From NCBI GenBank assembly GCA_017460085.1, contig JAFUBQ010000002.1, forward strand, positions 1-64,000: a stretch of 64,000 nucleotides of DNA. The letters run 5' to 3'. Every line of letters begins with the position of its first letter. Within the stretch, counting starts at the first letter, position 1. The stretch comes from Alphaproteobacteria bacterium (GTDB lineage Bacteria > Pseudomonadota > Alphaproteobacteria > RF32 > CAG-239). The position numbers and the translations under genes were made by a program. Shown here in pieces: positions 15,736-25,522 of the stretch. The notes under the pieces were generated by a model, which was not told the origin of the DNA, searched no databases, and saw nothing but the letters and a program-made list of their open reading frames with translations.

Positions 15736-16689
15736 ATGTTGAAAATTTATAAAACGGAAGAAACGGGAAAACTGGTCAAGCTCAAAAAATTTCGTTCCGT
15801 CACAAAATCTTGGCTCAATTTAATTAACCCAAGCGGCAAAGAAATAGAACAAGTTTCGCAAATGCTGAAGCTTGATGCCGATATTTTGCTTAATCCGCTT
15901 GATGCTGATGAGCGCTCACGGGTGGAATTAGATGGTGAAGTTTTTTCGGTTATCGTTAATTTACCGCTTTTAGACGAAGAAGGCACTTTTGATACATTAC
16001 CTTGCGGATTGGTCTTTCAAAAAAGTAACTTTTTAACCATTTGCGCCCGTGATAACCGCATTATCGGCTCTTTTAATAAAAACACGGCTAAAACTTTTGA
16101 TACACGCACCCGCACGCGTTTTATGCTCTCTATTCTTTATAAAATTTCGCAATATTACTTGCGCTACTTAGCCATTATTAATCGTAAAACCGAGCATATT
16201 GAAGAAGAATTGAAGCAAACAACCAATAATAAAGAACTGTTTCAACTGATTGAAATTCAAAAATCGTTGGTTTATTTTACCACCGCTTTGCGCGATAATC
16301 ATTTGGTTTTAGAAAAAATTCTGCGCATGACGAAATCTCCGGCAACATCAAAAATTTTGGCTTTTACCGAAGATGATATTGACCTCTTGGAAGATGTTAT
16401 CGTTGAAAATAAGCAGGCTATAGAAATGGTCGACATGCACCGCTCAATTTTAGAGGGTATGATGGACGGATTTGCTTCGATTATTAACAATAACGTCAAC
16501 CAAATTATGAAGTTTTTGGCGGCAATAACAATTGTGCTGTCCATTCCAACCATGCTCGGAACTTTTTGGGGCATGAACGTTGCTGTGCCTTTTGCCACAA
16601 TGACCTACGGTTTTCCGATTGTAATTTTGCTATCGCTTCTGGCCACTTTGGTCGTCATTTTCTATTTCCGTAAAAAAGGTATGTTCTGA
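15736..16689 (+). CDS. corA: CorA-type magnesium/divalent cation transporter
   Basis: A 317-aa CorA-family channel. Large N-terminal cytoplasmic domain (about 1-250) with a long helix containing IEEELKQTTNNKELFQLIEIQKSL-type sequence and two C-terminal transmembrane helices (about 257-277 and 290-310). The signature GMN tripeptide is present in GTFWGMNVAVP at the end of TM1 (Trp replaces the common Tyr before it). Basic C terminus RKKGMF. AAAGGAG precedes the start. Stands alone after tRNA-Leu. Confidence 0.9.
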   Translation: MLKIYKTEETGKLVKLKKFRSVTKSWLNLINPSGKEIEQVSQMLKLDADILLNPLDADERSRVELDGEVFSVIVNLPLLDEEGTFDTLPCGLVFQKSNFLTICARDNRIIGSFNKNTAKTFDTRTRTRFMLSILYKISQYYLRYLAIINRKTEHIEEELKQTTNNKELFQLIEIQKSLVYFTTALRDNHLVLEKILRMTKSPATSKILAFTEDDIDLLEDVIVENKQAIEMVDMHRSILEGMMDGFASIINNNVNQIMKFLAAITIVLSIPTMLGTFWGMNVAVPFATMTYGFPIVILLSLLATLVVIFYFRKKGMF

Positions 16690-16798
16690 AATTGCCGCAT
16701 TTAACCGAATAAAACAAATTAACGCATAAAACGTAAAAAATGCTAAACATTTTAAAAAAATATGTTACACTGCACAATACATACAAATGAGGTAAAAA

Positions 16799-17794
16799 AT
16801 GCGTGAAAATGAAACGATTATATTAGATTTTGAAAAAACAATTGTGGAAATTGAAGAAAAAATAAATCATCTTAAATCTATTGCCGCAGATGATGCGGAA
16901 ATGAGTGAGGAAATTAAAAAACTGCAAAAAACTTTACGTTCACGTTCAGCAACGGTTTATAAAAATCTGACTCCGTGGCAAAAAGCCCAAATTGCCCGCC
17001 ACCCCGACCGTCCGCACTGTTTAGACTATGTCGGCGAACTAATTAAAGATTTTGTGCTTTTAGCCGGAGACCGCAGGTTTGCCGATGACGCGGCAATGAT
17101 TGCCGGTATCGGTTTTTTTGAAGAAACACCGGTGGTAGTTATCGGACTGGAAAAAGGTAAAGACTTAGACTCTCGCATTAAATATAACTTTGGTATGGCT
17201 AAACCTGAAGGCTATCGTAAAGCTCAACGTCTTATGGATATGGCAGAACACTTCAAACTGCCGATTCTTTCATTTGTAGACACGGCCGGCGCATATCCGG
17301 GGGTTGATGCAGAAGCCAGAGGGCAAGCAGAAGCTATCGCCTCATCAATCGAAAAATGCCTGCGTGTAAAAGCACCTTTAATTGCCACCATAATCGGCGA
17401 AGGAGGCTCCGGCGGCGCTATTGCCATTGCCACCGCCGATAAAGTTTTTATGTTAGAACACGCCATATATTCGGTTATTTCACCTGAAGGTTGCGCCTCT
17501 ATCTTGTGGCGCTCAGCCGACAAAACCAAAGAAGCCACCGAAGCCTTGCGTTTAACCGCACAAGATTTGAAACAATTAGGCATAATTGATGAAATTGTTG
17601 CCGAACCGCTAGGCGGAGCGCATCGTAACAAAGAACAAGCCATAGATAATTTGCGCCAAGTTCTGCGTAAATCTTTGCAAGAACTGAGCGGCGTAAATTA
17701 TGACAAACTAAAAAAACAGCGCACCGAAAAGTTTATGAAAATCGGCACGCAGTTTATAGTTCCTCAAGAAAAGAAAAAATCAAATAAACGGTAA
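16799..17794 (+). CDS. accA: Acetyl-CoA carboxylase carboxyltransferase subunit alpha
   Basis: A 331-aa subunit that, with AccD, transfers the carboxyl group from biotin to acetyl-CoA to make malonyl-CoA. Family motifs: N-terminal LDFEKTIVEIEEKI coiled region, LTPWQKAQIARHPDRPH, KGKDLDSRIKYNFGMAKPEG, FVDTAGAYPGVDAEARGQ and the oxyanion-hole GEGGSGGAIAIA. Full length. Its last 15 nt overlap the end of the convergent binding-protein gene. accD is not in the window. Confidence 0.96.
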   Translation: MRENETIILDFEKTIVEIEEKINHLKSIAADDAEMSEEIKKLQKTLRSRSATVYKNLTPWQKAQIARHPDRPHCLDYVGELIKDFVLLAGDRRFADDAAMIAGIGFFEETPVVVIGLEKGKDLDSRIKYNFGMAKPEGYRKAQRLMDMAEHFKLPILSFVDTAGAYPGVDAEARGQAEAIASSIEKCLRVKAPLIATIIGEGGSGGAIAIATADKVFMLEHAIYSVISPEGCASILWRSADKTKEATEALRLTAQDLKQLGIIDEIVAEPLGGAHRNKEQAIDNLRQVLRKSLQELSGVNYDKLKKQRTEKFMKIGTQFIVPQEKKKSNKR

Positions 17795-18823
17795 CGGTAA
17801 AATTGTTCCACCGTCGCGCATAAGTTTACCCTTGTCTCGCGGCAGTTTAAATTCAGATTCATACCCGATATTACGCTCATAAATATCGCTATAGTTTCCC
17901 ATTGCGCCGATAATTTCGCGCACCCAATTAGGCTGAAGCAGCAAGCCCTGCCACATTTGCGGGTCATCACCTAACAAATTGCGCAATTCCGGTATATCAT
18001 TAGTGGCAAAAAAGCTTAAATTTTGTTGTTTTACATTATATTGTTCCGCTAAAAACAAAGCATTAAATATCCACTTGAGAGCTATCTGTAAATCATAATT
18101 ATCATATTTAACCACAGCGTACATCGGCTGAACTGAAATTTTCAACGGCAAAACGTGCGCATCTAATTTCGGCTGAGCAATTTTAAGCCCTTTCAAAACC
18201 AAGCTGTTTGCCGTAAGCAATTGGCAGCGCTTCAACAAAAAAGCCGATTGTGATTTTTGCACACTGTCAAACGTTAAATATTTTATGCCGAAGTTGTGCT
18301 TAGCATTAAATTCATCAAACTGAGTTTGATAGTCCGAATCGGTAGAAACACAAATTTTTTTATCTTTGTATTCGCTTAAATCTTCTGCCTCATCATTGCG
18401 CACCATAATATATTGCCGGTCATAATAAAGCGGACCAACTCCCAATGCCTTTTTGGCAGTTTCCATTTTCGCCGTATAATATGAACCGCTGAGCATAACA
18501 TCTATTTGGCCGCTGTTTAATGCTCTTAAAACATCAACAGCTTCAATATGACGCAATTCAAAATTATCTTTATTGCCGGTAACAGCCTGAGCAATAACCC
18601 TGCAAAAATCAGCATCAATACCATGCCAAATTCCGTCTTCCTGATAAGCATAGGCTTTGGCTTGCAAATTTGTGCCGCATCGCACCACATTTCGCTTGGC
18701 AATTTCTGCCACCGATGAACCGGCTGTCGGCAATGGCATATAGTCGTTTATTACATAAGTTTGCGCATTGGCCGAAACCGCTGTTGCCATATATAAGGCT
18801 AAAAATGATAAAAATGCTTTCAT
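17780..18823 (-). CDS. Amino-acid ABC transporter periplasmic binding protein
   Basis: A 347-aa family 3 solute-binding protein resembling the general L-amino-acid binding protein AapJ. Signal peptide 1-20 (ending SANA). Family marks: RNVVRCGTNLQAKAYAYQED, the ligand pocket motif GIDADFCRVIAQAVTGN, SGQIDVMLSGSYYT, and the C-terminal lobe NWVREIIGAMGNYSDIYERN. The start at 18823 is taken because the signal peptide begins there; the first 35 residues of the longer frame would overlap mlaC. No permease or ATPase is adjacent, so it is an orphan. The typical STxxT stretch near the hinge is partly changed. Confidence 0.85.
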   Translation of the reverse strand: MKAFLSFLALYMATAVSANAQTYVINDYMPLPTAGSSVAEIAKRNVVRCGTNLQAKAYAYQEDGIWHGIDADFCRVIAQAVTGNKDNFELRHIEAVDVLRALNSGQIDVMLSGSYYTAKMETAKKALGVGPLYYDRQYIMVRNDEAEDLSEYKDKKICVSTDSDYQTQFDEFNAKHNFGIKYLTFDSVQKSQSAFLLKRCQLLTANSLVLKGLKIAQPKLDAHVLPLKISVQPMYAVVKYDNYDLQIALKWIFNALFLAEQYNVKQQNLSFFATNDIPELRNLLGDDPQMWQGLLLQPNWVREIIGAMGNYSDIYERNIGYESEFKLPRDKGKLMRDGGTILPLPFI

Positions 18824-18878
18824 TTTTTTTACTTTCGCGTTAAAATATATTACTGTGTTACAGTTTAGAGGATATATT

Positions 18879-19535
18879 ATGAAAATAAAATATTTTTTCC
18901 GACTTATCATATTATTTTTAATCAGCATTGTTTTCGCTTATAATGCTTGGGCAAAGCTAACTCCAAAACAAGCTGAGCATTGGGCAAATTCTAAGGGGCA
19001 AGAAATTTTGCGCATTTTGGCAGCCCCGACCAACGAGCAAAAATATGCTGCTTTAGATAAAATTTTAGCCGAAGATGTCGACTTAAATTATGCTGCTAAA
19101 TTTGCTGTCGGTAAATATTGGCGCAATATGAATCAGCAGCAACAGGAAAAATATGTTTCTTTGTTCAAACGCTATGCTGCGGCACTTTATAAAAACTATC
19201 CTTTAGATATAAGCGAAGGAATGGTTAATTTTAGCATAAACAAAGTGATAGCAGAAAAGAATATAATTAACGTCTATGGTAAAATTTTTCTAAATGCAAA
19301 CAATGCTGAATTTGCTGAAAATCAGGGTTTTAATGTACTGTTTGTATTAGCTGAAAATAATGAACATCCGCAAGTGCGTGATTTGAAAGTGGAAGAAAGC
19401 AGCCTTTTAATCTCGTTTCGCGATCGTTTTTATAAAATGATTCATCAGGATAATGATGATGAAATTGATTGGTTTTTAGAAGATTTTGAAGCGTTGATTG
19501 TTGATGCTGAACTCATAAATCAGCACAAATTATAG
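18879..19535 (+). CDS. mlaC: MlaC/Ttg2D-family phospholipid-binding protein
   Basis: A 218-aa periplasmic shuttle of the MlaC family, which moves phospholipids between the outer and inner membrane in the Mla pathway (or hopanoids in HpnM relatives). Signal peptide about 1-25 (ending AWA). Family pattern: ILAAPTNEQKYAALDKILAEDVDLNYAAKFAVGKYWRNM, QQQEKYVSLFKRYAAALYKNY and DLKVEESSLLISFRDRF. The start at 18879 has AGAGGA. Other mla genes are absent here, which is usual for HpnM-like or isolated copies. A strong terminator follows. Confidence 0.87.
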   Translation: MKIKYFFRLIILFLISIVFAYNAWAKLTPKQAEHWANSKGQEILRILAAPTNEQKYAALDKILAEDVDLNYAAKFAVGKYWRNMNQQQQEKYVSLFKRYAAALYKNYPLDISEGMVNFSINKVIAEKNIINVYGKIFLNANNAEFAENQGFNVLFVLAENNEHPQVRDLKVEESSLLISFRDRFYKMIHQDNDDEIDWFLEDFEALIVDAELINQHKL

Positions 19536-19558
19536 TTTTTTAACTACAGCTTATAAAT

Positions 19559-19582
19559 AAAGCCGCCCGAAGGCGGCTTTTC
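19559..19582. terminator. Intrinsic terminator between mlaC and tRNA-Thr
   Basis: AAGCCGCC (19560-19567), CGAA loop, GGCGGCTT (19572-19579), then TT. It ends mlaC on the plus strand and, with the A-run on the other side, tRNA-Thr on the minus strand. Confidence 0.85.
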
Positions 19583-19585
19583 CAT

Positions 19586-19662
<77 letters not shown>

Positions 19663-19789
19663 ATGAAGGTAATATATATCTTATTTTTTTAACTTTTGCA
19701 AGTATTAAATCATCTAATATCACAAAATTTTGAAATTACTTTTTATTTTATTATCCTAAAATTCATCATGTATATCTGCACCATAAACA

Positions 19790-21376
19790 CTATTTTTTGT
19801 GTTTACGAAAATAGCGTTGCAATTTATTGATAATCTTTGCCAACAACAACAAACCGAAAGCCATACAAAGCGGCACAGCGTTACCATACTCTCCGAAAAT
19901 TGTGCCATGAGCTAAGTCTAAATTAACCGCCGCGTCTTTAAAACCTTTCCAGCCCAAAGCTAACTTAACCGGAACCTCGCCGTATGGTGTAATAATAGCG
20001 CTAATACCGCTGTTGGCACTGCGCACAACCGTCATACCTTCTTCAACGGCACGCATTTGCGCCGCCACTAAATGCTGATACGGACCGGCACTTTGACCAT
20101 ACCAACCGTCATTTGTCAACACCACCATCCATTTGGGTTTGTTTTCTTTTCGCACAATATCATCAGAAAAAATTACCTCATAACAAATGAGCGGCGCAAA
20201 TTCCGGATAGCCATCAAGGGTTATGGTTTTAAATTGTTTTCCGCGGCCAAATTCTGCCACTGTATTTGTCAGCGGATGCACCCACTCCGGCAGATATTGC
20301 CGCAGCGGAATATATTCACCAAACGGCACTAAATGATGCTTGTCATATAAATTAAGCACTTGCGTTTTGCGATTGATTACCGCTAAAGAATTATAAGGAA
20401 TATAGCCCTTTTCATCTAATTCAAAGCGCAATAATCCGGTTATTAAATAGCCGTGTTTCGGCACCGCACGCACCAGTTTTTCACGGTGCAATGTATCTTG
20501 CGTTAAATCAAACGGCGAGGCTGTTTCTCCCCAAAAAACAAAATCAATATGATGATTATCTTTCTGGGTGCTAATATCAAAATATTTTTGAAAATTATTT
20601 TCTGCCGTTTTTTTGTTCCATTTTAAATTTTGCGGAATGCTCGGTTGTACCAACCGCACCATAATTTCTTCACCGCTTGGAGAAGTATCAATATGAGCTA
20701 ATACAAAAGTTCCGTATTCCCATAATAAAATAAAGCCGCTTAAAGACAAAACCGGCCACAGCAATCTTTTTCTTGTCGGCTTAATCAACCATAAAGCTGG
20801 CAGCATTGCCAACAAAATAACCACCATAGACAATCCATATGTTCCCCACCATGCCAATGTTTGCAACAATGCCGGACGAATGGCTAAAACCGAACTCACC
20901 GGATTCCACGGAAAGCCTGTGAATAAAAAGCTCCTTAGCCATTCAGCGCTGAAAAACCACATTGCCGTAAACAAACACATTTTTGCCGCTATGTTTTTTC
21001 CCGATTTTGTAATCCAAAATGGTAAAATTGTAAATAAACCAAAAAATGCACCGTTCAAAATAAGCACCAGCGGATAAAGAAAACCGGTTGCTTTTACGTC
21101 AATTAAAAGCGCATTACCAATCCAATAAAATCCGCAGGCAAAATATCCGAAACCAAACCAATAGCCAATTGCCGCTAAATGCTTGCCGTTAGCTGATTGC
21201 ATACACAGCCAAAGCGCAACTGAGAACGCCGCTAAAACCGCCCAAAATTGGTAAAAAGGCGGCAAAGCAGCTGCTAAAACCGCACCAGCAATTAAGGCTA
21301 TTGTTTTATGCCGAGGAAGCCAAAAACCAAATATTTTATTTTGTTGTTGCTGATGTTTCTTTTGTTTCTTGTTCAT
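19790..21376 (-). CDS. lnt: Apolipoprotein N-acyltransferase
   Basis: A 528-aa inner-membrane enzyme that adds the third acyl chain to lipoproteins. About six N-terminal transmembrane helices (residues 25-230) and a C-terminal nitrilase-like periplasmic domain. The Glu-Lys-Cys catalytic set is recognisable: FWGETASPFD (Glu), KHHLVPFGEYIPLRQ (Lys region) and PLICYEVIFSDD (Cys). SGFPWNP-like TGFPWNPVSSVL is present. It overlaps the corC stop region by 41 nt, the normal corC-lnt arrangement. Confidence 0.95.
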   Translation of the reverse strand: MNKKQKKHQQQQNKIFGFWLPRHKTIALIAGAVLAAALPPFYQFWAVLAAFSVALWLCMQSANGKHLAAIGYWFGFGYFACGFYWIGNALLIDVKATGFLYPLVLILNGAFFGLFTILPFWITKSGKNIAAKMCLFTAMWFFSAEWLRSFLFTGFPWNPVSSVLAIRPALLQTLAWWGTYGLSMVVILLAMLPALWLIKPTRKRLLWPVLSLSGFILLWEYGTFVLAHIDTSPSGEEIMVRLVQPSIPQNLKWNKKTAENNFQKYFDISTQKDNHHIDFVFWGETASPFDLTQDTLHREKLVRAVPKHGYLITGLLRFELDEKGYIPYNSLAVINRKTQVLNLYDKHHLVPFGEYIPLRQYLPEWVHPLTNTVAEFGRGKQFKTITLDGYPEFAPLICYEVIFSDDIVRKENKPKWMVVLTNDGWYGQSAGPYQHLVAAQMRAVEEGMTVVRSANSGISAIITPYGEVPVKLALGWKGFKDAAVNLDLAHGTIFGEYGNAVPLCMAFGLLLLAKIINKLQRYFRKHKK

Positions 21377-22241
21377 GTCTTTTTACAATCATAACTTTTT
21401 TAATACAACGAGAATCAACATCTATAATGCGAAAATTAACATTATCGGCAGCCTCTATCACTTCACCGCGCTGAGGCAAGCGTTCTACCATAGCGCAAAT
21501 CAGCCCGCCTAACGTGTCAACATCATCTTCATAATCCTCTATGTTTTTAGCTAAATCCAGTCCGGTTTTTTCTTTAATATCTTCAAGCTCTGCCGAGCCA
21601 TCAGCCATAATCACATTTTTCCCTTGTTGCTTAATTTCCGGTTCAGCGTCAATATCATACTCGTCTTCAATATCCCCCACAATTTCTTCCAGCAAATCTT
21701 CAATGGTCACAAGTCCGTCAATTCCGCCATATTCATCAACCACCAAAGCCATATGCACCTTGTTTTTTTGCATAAAATTCAACAAATCTAAAACATGCAT
21801 TGAAGGAGAAACAAATTTCAGTTTATTGCCGGCAAGCATTGCAGCTTTGGCTTTTTGCTGTCCTTTCATCAAGGCCTTGGCCACATCAATAATATGCACC
21901 ATACCGATAATTTCATCAAGCGATTGGTCATAAATCGGCACGCGCGAATGCCCTTTTTCCGTCATCAGCAAGCCTAAATCCTGCACGGTTCCGTCTTTTT
22001 GAAAAGCCACAATTTCAGCACGAGGCACCATAATTTGCCCGCAGCGCTTGTCTTTCAAATATAGAACATTGTTCAGCAAAAGCTGTTCCTGACTGCTCAA
22101 ATTATCGCAACTATCGTTACTATCAGCCGCTTCTTCAATTAAATCTTCCAATGTTTCGCGCACATTTTCCTTGCGGCTGAAACGTCGGCAAAAACAGGTC
22201 CATAAACTTTCTTTTTGATTATTGTTGTTATTATCGCTCAT
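21336..22241 (-). CDS. corC: CorC/TlyC-type CBS-domain protein
   Basis: A 301-aa cytosolic protein: two CBS domains (about residues 67-190; VPRAEIVAFQ, HSRVPIYDQSLDEIIGMVHI, MALVVDEYGGIDGLVTIEDLLEEIVGDI) and the C-terminal CorC_HlyC transporter-associated domain (about 210-285). No DUF21 membrane domain, unlike the protein at 43140. Linked in many bacteria to magnesium/cobalt tolerance. Starts in an ATGA overlap with ybeY. Confidence 0.93.
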   Translation of the reverse strand: MSDNNNNNQKESLWTCFCRRFSRKENVRETLEDLIEEAADSNDSCDNLSSQEQLLLNNVLYLKDKRCGQIMVPRAEIVAFQKDGTVQDLGLLMTEKGHSRVPIYDQSLDEIIGMVHIIDVAKALMKGQQKAKAAMLAGNKLKFVSPSMHVLDLLNFMQKNKVHMALVVDEYGGIDGLVTIEDLLEEIVGDIEDEYDIDAEPEIKQQGKNVIMADGSAELEDIKEKTGLDLAKNIEDYEDDVDTLGGLICAMVERLPQRGEVIEAADNVNFRIIDVDSRCIKKVMIVKRHEQETKETSATTK

Positions 22242-22762
22242 ACATTTTCCTCATATGGGTTTGCAATATTTAATTGCGCTAAAATTCTAATTTCTAAATT
22301 TTCCATAATTTCTGCCTCATCGTTGGTCATATGGTCATAGCCTAAAATATGCAAAAAACCGTGTACTAATAAATGGCAAAAATGCGCCTCTAAGCTAATT
22401 TGCTGCATTTCAGCCTCCGCAGCCATGGTTTCATAAGCCAAAATAATGTCACCTAAATCTGTTTCCTTAAAACAGCTATTTTCAGCCGCAAAATCAGCAA
22501 AATCAATATTGGCAAATGAGAGCACATTGGTCGGTTTATCCAGCCCGCGAAAATCGCGGTTAAGCACTTGCACCGTGGCATCATTACTCAAACATACATT
22601 CACGAATGTATGTTTATTGAGCGTTTGCAAAATTGTTTTTTCATTTTCATAAACATAAGCAAATGTAACGGCTTTAACTTTTTCAGCCAAAGCAGAAACA
22701 TTCGGCAGTGCCGTTGCCCACCTGTCGTCCTCAATATTTAAATTTAAGCTGACATCAGTCAT
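22238..22762 (-). CDS. ybeY: Endoribonuclease / rRNA maturation factor YbeY
   Basis: A 174-aa zinc-dependent endoribonuclease for 16S rRNA 3' processing and ribosome quality control. The zinc site HLLVHGFLHILGYDH (HxxxHxxxxxH type) lies near residue 132-146; the earlier motif LNRDFRGLDKPTNVLSF is also typical. The start at 22762 lies 8 nt inside the end of the phoH-like gene and gives the normal length. Part of the miaB-ybeZ-ybeY-corC-lnt operon. Confidence 0.95.
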   Translation of the reverse strand: MTDVSLNLNIEDDRWATALPNVSALAEKVKAVTFAYVYENEKTILQTLNKHTFVNVCLSNDATVQVLNRDFRGLDKPTNVLSFANIDFADFAAENSCFKETDLGDIILAYETMAAEAEMQQISLEAHFCHLLVHGFLHILGYDHMTNDEAEIMENLEIRILAQLNIANPYEENV

Positions 22763-23723
22763 TTTCCGCACGACCTTTGCTGCGCTTTTCATAGGCCTGA
22801 ACAATTTTTGCCACCAACCCGTGACGCACCACATCGCTAGCAGTAAATGTAACAGAAGAAATGCTTTCAACCTGACGTAGCGTATCAAGTGCATCACGCA
22901 AACCTGAAACCACGCCGTGTGGCAAATCAACTTGGCTTAAATCGCCATTAACCACCATGCGCGAATTTTCGCCCAAACGCGTTAAAAACATTTTCATTTG
23001 CATCGGCGTAGTGTTTTGCGCTTCATCTAAAATAATGAACGAGTTAGAAAGCGTTCGCCCGCGCATAAAGGCAAGCGGCGCAATTTCAATTTCACCCAAA
23101 GCCAATTTTTTATCGACCATTTCCGCCGGTAACATCTCATAAAGCGCATCATACAACGGCCGCAAATACGGGTCAACTTTTTCCTTCAAATCCCCCGGTA
23201 AAAAGCCCAAATTTTCGCCGGCTTCCACCGCCGGACGCGATAAGATAATTTTATCTATGGCACCCTCAAGCATCATTGAAACCGCCAGTGCCACGGCCAA
23301 ATAAGTTTTACCCGTTCCGGCAGGACCAAGGCCGAATACAAGTTCGTTTTTCATCATTTCCTGAATATACTTTGCTTGTGTTGCCGAACGCGGATAGATA
23401 TAACGTTTTTTGGTTTTTAGCACAATGTCGTTCATTTCCTGTTTTTCGCTTTCGCTATGCACATTATCGCCGCTCATACGTACGGCTGCTTTAACTTCCT
23501 GCTCTCCAATATCAATACCTTTACTGGCTTTATGATACAAAATTTCAAGTGCAGATTTAGCGTTTTCAACATCGCTCGATGCCCCTTTAATTGTAATTTG
23601 GTTACCAAAGCTCAAAATTTCTACATTCAGCATCTTTTCAATCAGCCGCAAATTGGCATCTGCTTCCCCCACCAATTGTTGCACCAACTGATTATTAAAC
23701 AATTCAAACCCTATCTCTGCCAT
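22755..23723 (-). CDS. ybeZ: PhoH-like ATPase YbeZ
   Basis: A 322-aa PhoH family NTPase, partner of YbeY. N-terminal KH-like region with LRLIEKMLNVEILSFGNQITIKG (about 25-48), Walker A FGLGPAGTGKTYLAVALA near 135-152, and Walker B SFIILDEAQNTTPMQMKMFLTR near 230. Starts with ATG one base after the miaB stop codon, with an AAGGAAA site inside miaB. Confidence 0.94.
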   Translation of the reverse strand: MAEIGFELFNNQLVQQLVGEADANLRLIEKMLNVEILSFGNQITIKGASSDVENAKSALEILYHKASKGIDIGEQEVKAAVRMSGDNVHSESEKQEMNDIVLKTKKRYIYPRSATQAKYIQEMMKNELVFGLGPAGTGKTYLAVALAVSMMLEGAIDKIILSRPAVEAGENLGFLPGDLKEKVDPYLRPLYDALYEMLPAEMVDKKLALGEIEIAPLAFMRGRTLSNSFIILDEAQNTTPMQMKMFLTRLGENSRMVVNGDLSQVDLPHGVVSGLRDALDTLRQVESISSVTFTASDVVRHGLVAKIVQAYEKRSKGRAEND

Positions 23724-23724
23724 A

Positions 23725-25059
23725 TCAAATTTCCTTTCCGCTCAAAGAATTTGTTGTTGCCGCAGTAACAACCACATCTATAATTTTATTCATATTATCA
23801 CCTTTTGTTTCAATATGCAAGTTTTGCATATATGGCGTGCGCCCAATCAGCTGACCTTTATGCCGCCCCTTTTGTTCAAACAGAACCGGCATAGTTTGCC
23901 CCACACACGCTTCATTAAATTTGGTCTGATAGTCAAACAAAAGTGTTTGCAAAACATCTAAGCGCTCTTTTTTTACTTTTTCTTCCACCTGATTTTCCAT
24001 AACGGCAGCCGGTGTCCCCGGTCGGCGGCTATATTTGAAAGAAAATGCTTGAATATATTTAACCTTATTGACCACCTCTAATGTTTTAGCAAAATCTTCA
24101 TCGGTTTCCCCCGGAAAACCAACAATAAAATCCGACGACATTTTCAGCTTTGGATTAGCGGCATACAATTTTTCCACAATTTTCAAATAATCGGCCGAAG
24201 TATGCCGGCGGTTCATTGCCTTCAAAATTTTATCGGAACCGGACTGCACCGGCAAATGCAAATACGGCATTAAAATATCAATATCTTTGTGGCAGGCAAT
24301 TAAATCATCACTCATATCGGCCGGATATGAGGTAGTGTATCGCAAGCGTTTTAAGCCGTCAAGCTCGGCAATTTTATGCAATAAATAGGCCAAATTACGC
24401 TCTTTACCGTTTTCATCTTCACCGTGATAAGAATTAACATTTTGCCCCAATAAATTAATTTCCAGCGTGCCGGTAGCAATTAAGCGCTTTGCTTCTTCCA
24501 CCACCTCTTTAACCGTGCGAGAACATTCCGCCCCACGCGTATATGGCACCACACAATATGTGCAAAAATTGTTGCAGCCTTCTTGCACGGCTAAGTATGA
24601 GCATGCTCCTTGTGCTTTATTTTCCGGCAGAAAGTCAAATTTATTTATTGCCGGAAAATCGGTGTCAACAATGCCTTTATGTTTTTTATCGCTAACAACT
24701 TTGCGCAAAATTTCCGGTATGCGATAATACATCAGCGGCCCAACCGCAAAATCAACATACGGTGCGCGTTTAATAATTTGCTCATCTTCCGCCTGCACCA
24801 CACAACCGGCCACACCGATAACGGTATCCAAACCATTTTCAGCCCGTTCATCGGCAATCAGTTTTGCCCGTCCTAAATCTGAGAACAATTTTTCCGCTGC
24901 TTTTTCACGGATATGACAGGTATTAAACAGCACAATATCAGCATCTGCCTGCTTTTGTGTTTCAATATACCCTTCATTTTTAAGCATATCGGCAATACGC
25001 GAAGAATCATAAACATTCATTTGGCAGCCGAAAGTTTTAATATAATATTTTTTTGCCAC
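23725..25059 (-). CDS. miaB: tRNA-2-methylthio-N6-dimethylallyladenosine synthase
   Basis: A 444-aa radical-SAM methylthiotransferase modifying A37 of tRNAs reading UNN codons. N-terminal UPF0004 domain with KTFGCQMNVYDS and two more Cys for the auxiliary Fe-S cluster (FNTCHIRE, GVAGCVVQAE); radical-SAM motif CNNFCTYCVVPYTRG; C-terminal TRAM domain. It starts with GTG at 25059, supported by AAGGA seven bases upstream. First gene of the operon; its promoter must lie in the 25060-25575 region. Confidence 0.96.
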   Translation of the reverse strand: MAKKYYIKTFGCQMNVYDSSRIADMLKNEGYIETQKQADADIVLFNTCHIREKAAEKLFSDLGRAKLIADERAENGLDTVIGVAGCVVQAEDEQIIKRAPYVDFAVGPLMYYRIPEILRKVVSDKKHKGIVDTDFPAINKFDFLPENKAQGACSYLAVQEGCNNFCTYCVVPYTRGAECSRTVKEVVEEAKRLIATGTLEINLLGQNVNSYHGEDENGKERNLAYLLHKIAELDGLKRLRYTTSYPADMSDDLIACHKDIDILMPYLHLPVQSGSDKILKAMNRRHTSADYLKIVEKLYAANPKLKMSSDFIVGFPGETDEDFAKTLEVVNKVKYIQAFSFKYSRRPGTPAAVMENQVEEKVKKERLDVLQTLLFDYQTKFNEACVGQTMPVLFEQKGRHKGQLIGRTPYMQNLHIETKGDNMNKIIDVVVTAATTNSLSGKEI

Positions 25060-25522
25060 GTTATTATCCTTTTTTGCACATTATATTACATCAATAAGGC
25101 ATTTGCGGGCAATTTTCAATTATTTTTTGCGCTCTTTACACTTTATTCAAAAAATTCGCTTTGCGCCATCAATTTTTTATTTCTGTTGCGGTTTTTAATA
25201 ATTTCTTTTTCCTTCATTTTTTCCGTCATCGGCACTTCAATATTAAACAGAAGTGGGCGGACTCACAAAATCCGAACAAACCAATCGGCAGGCGTTTTTG
25301 GTAATACCTTATCACACCACAATCCGCCCTATCGCGGAAATCGCCGACATAGGATTAAATCTTTCTATGTCGGTCGATTTTGTTTACACGAGTTTTTCTG
25401 AACCCGATAGCGCACACTTATGCGCTACAAAAAATGGGATAGCATTAAAATTTATCAAAGTAAAGTTTTTTTGGCGCCTCTTTACAGCATTGCAACATAA
25501 AAGATACAAACAGCAACAAAAA
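25060..25522. other. Long intergenic region with two palindromes, possible degenerate element
   Basis: No gene is credible here. It holds an inverted repeat AAATCG-CCGACATAG / CTATGTCGG-T-CGATTT (25338-25383, one bulged base), a second one TAGCGCA / TGCGCTA (around 25410-25422), and a GC-richer block (about 25250-25440) that differs in base composition from its surroundings. A plus-strand frame of 108 codons crosses the block but has no ribosome binding site and runs through the fabI terminator. A 28-codon minus-strand frame (25143-25229) rich in Lys/Glu lies just upstream of miaB; coding status unclear. Possibly an intergenic repeat element inserted between miaB and fabI. Confidence 0.4.
25338..25383. 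repeat. Inverted repeat in the miaB-fabI intergenic region
   Basis: CCGACATAG and its exact reverse complement, extended by AAATCG/CGATTT with one unpaired base, around a 12-nt loop. It would form a hairpin of about 15 bp in RNA or a cruciform in DNA. No U-tract follows, so it is not a simple terminator. Confidence 0.65.
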
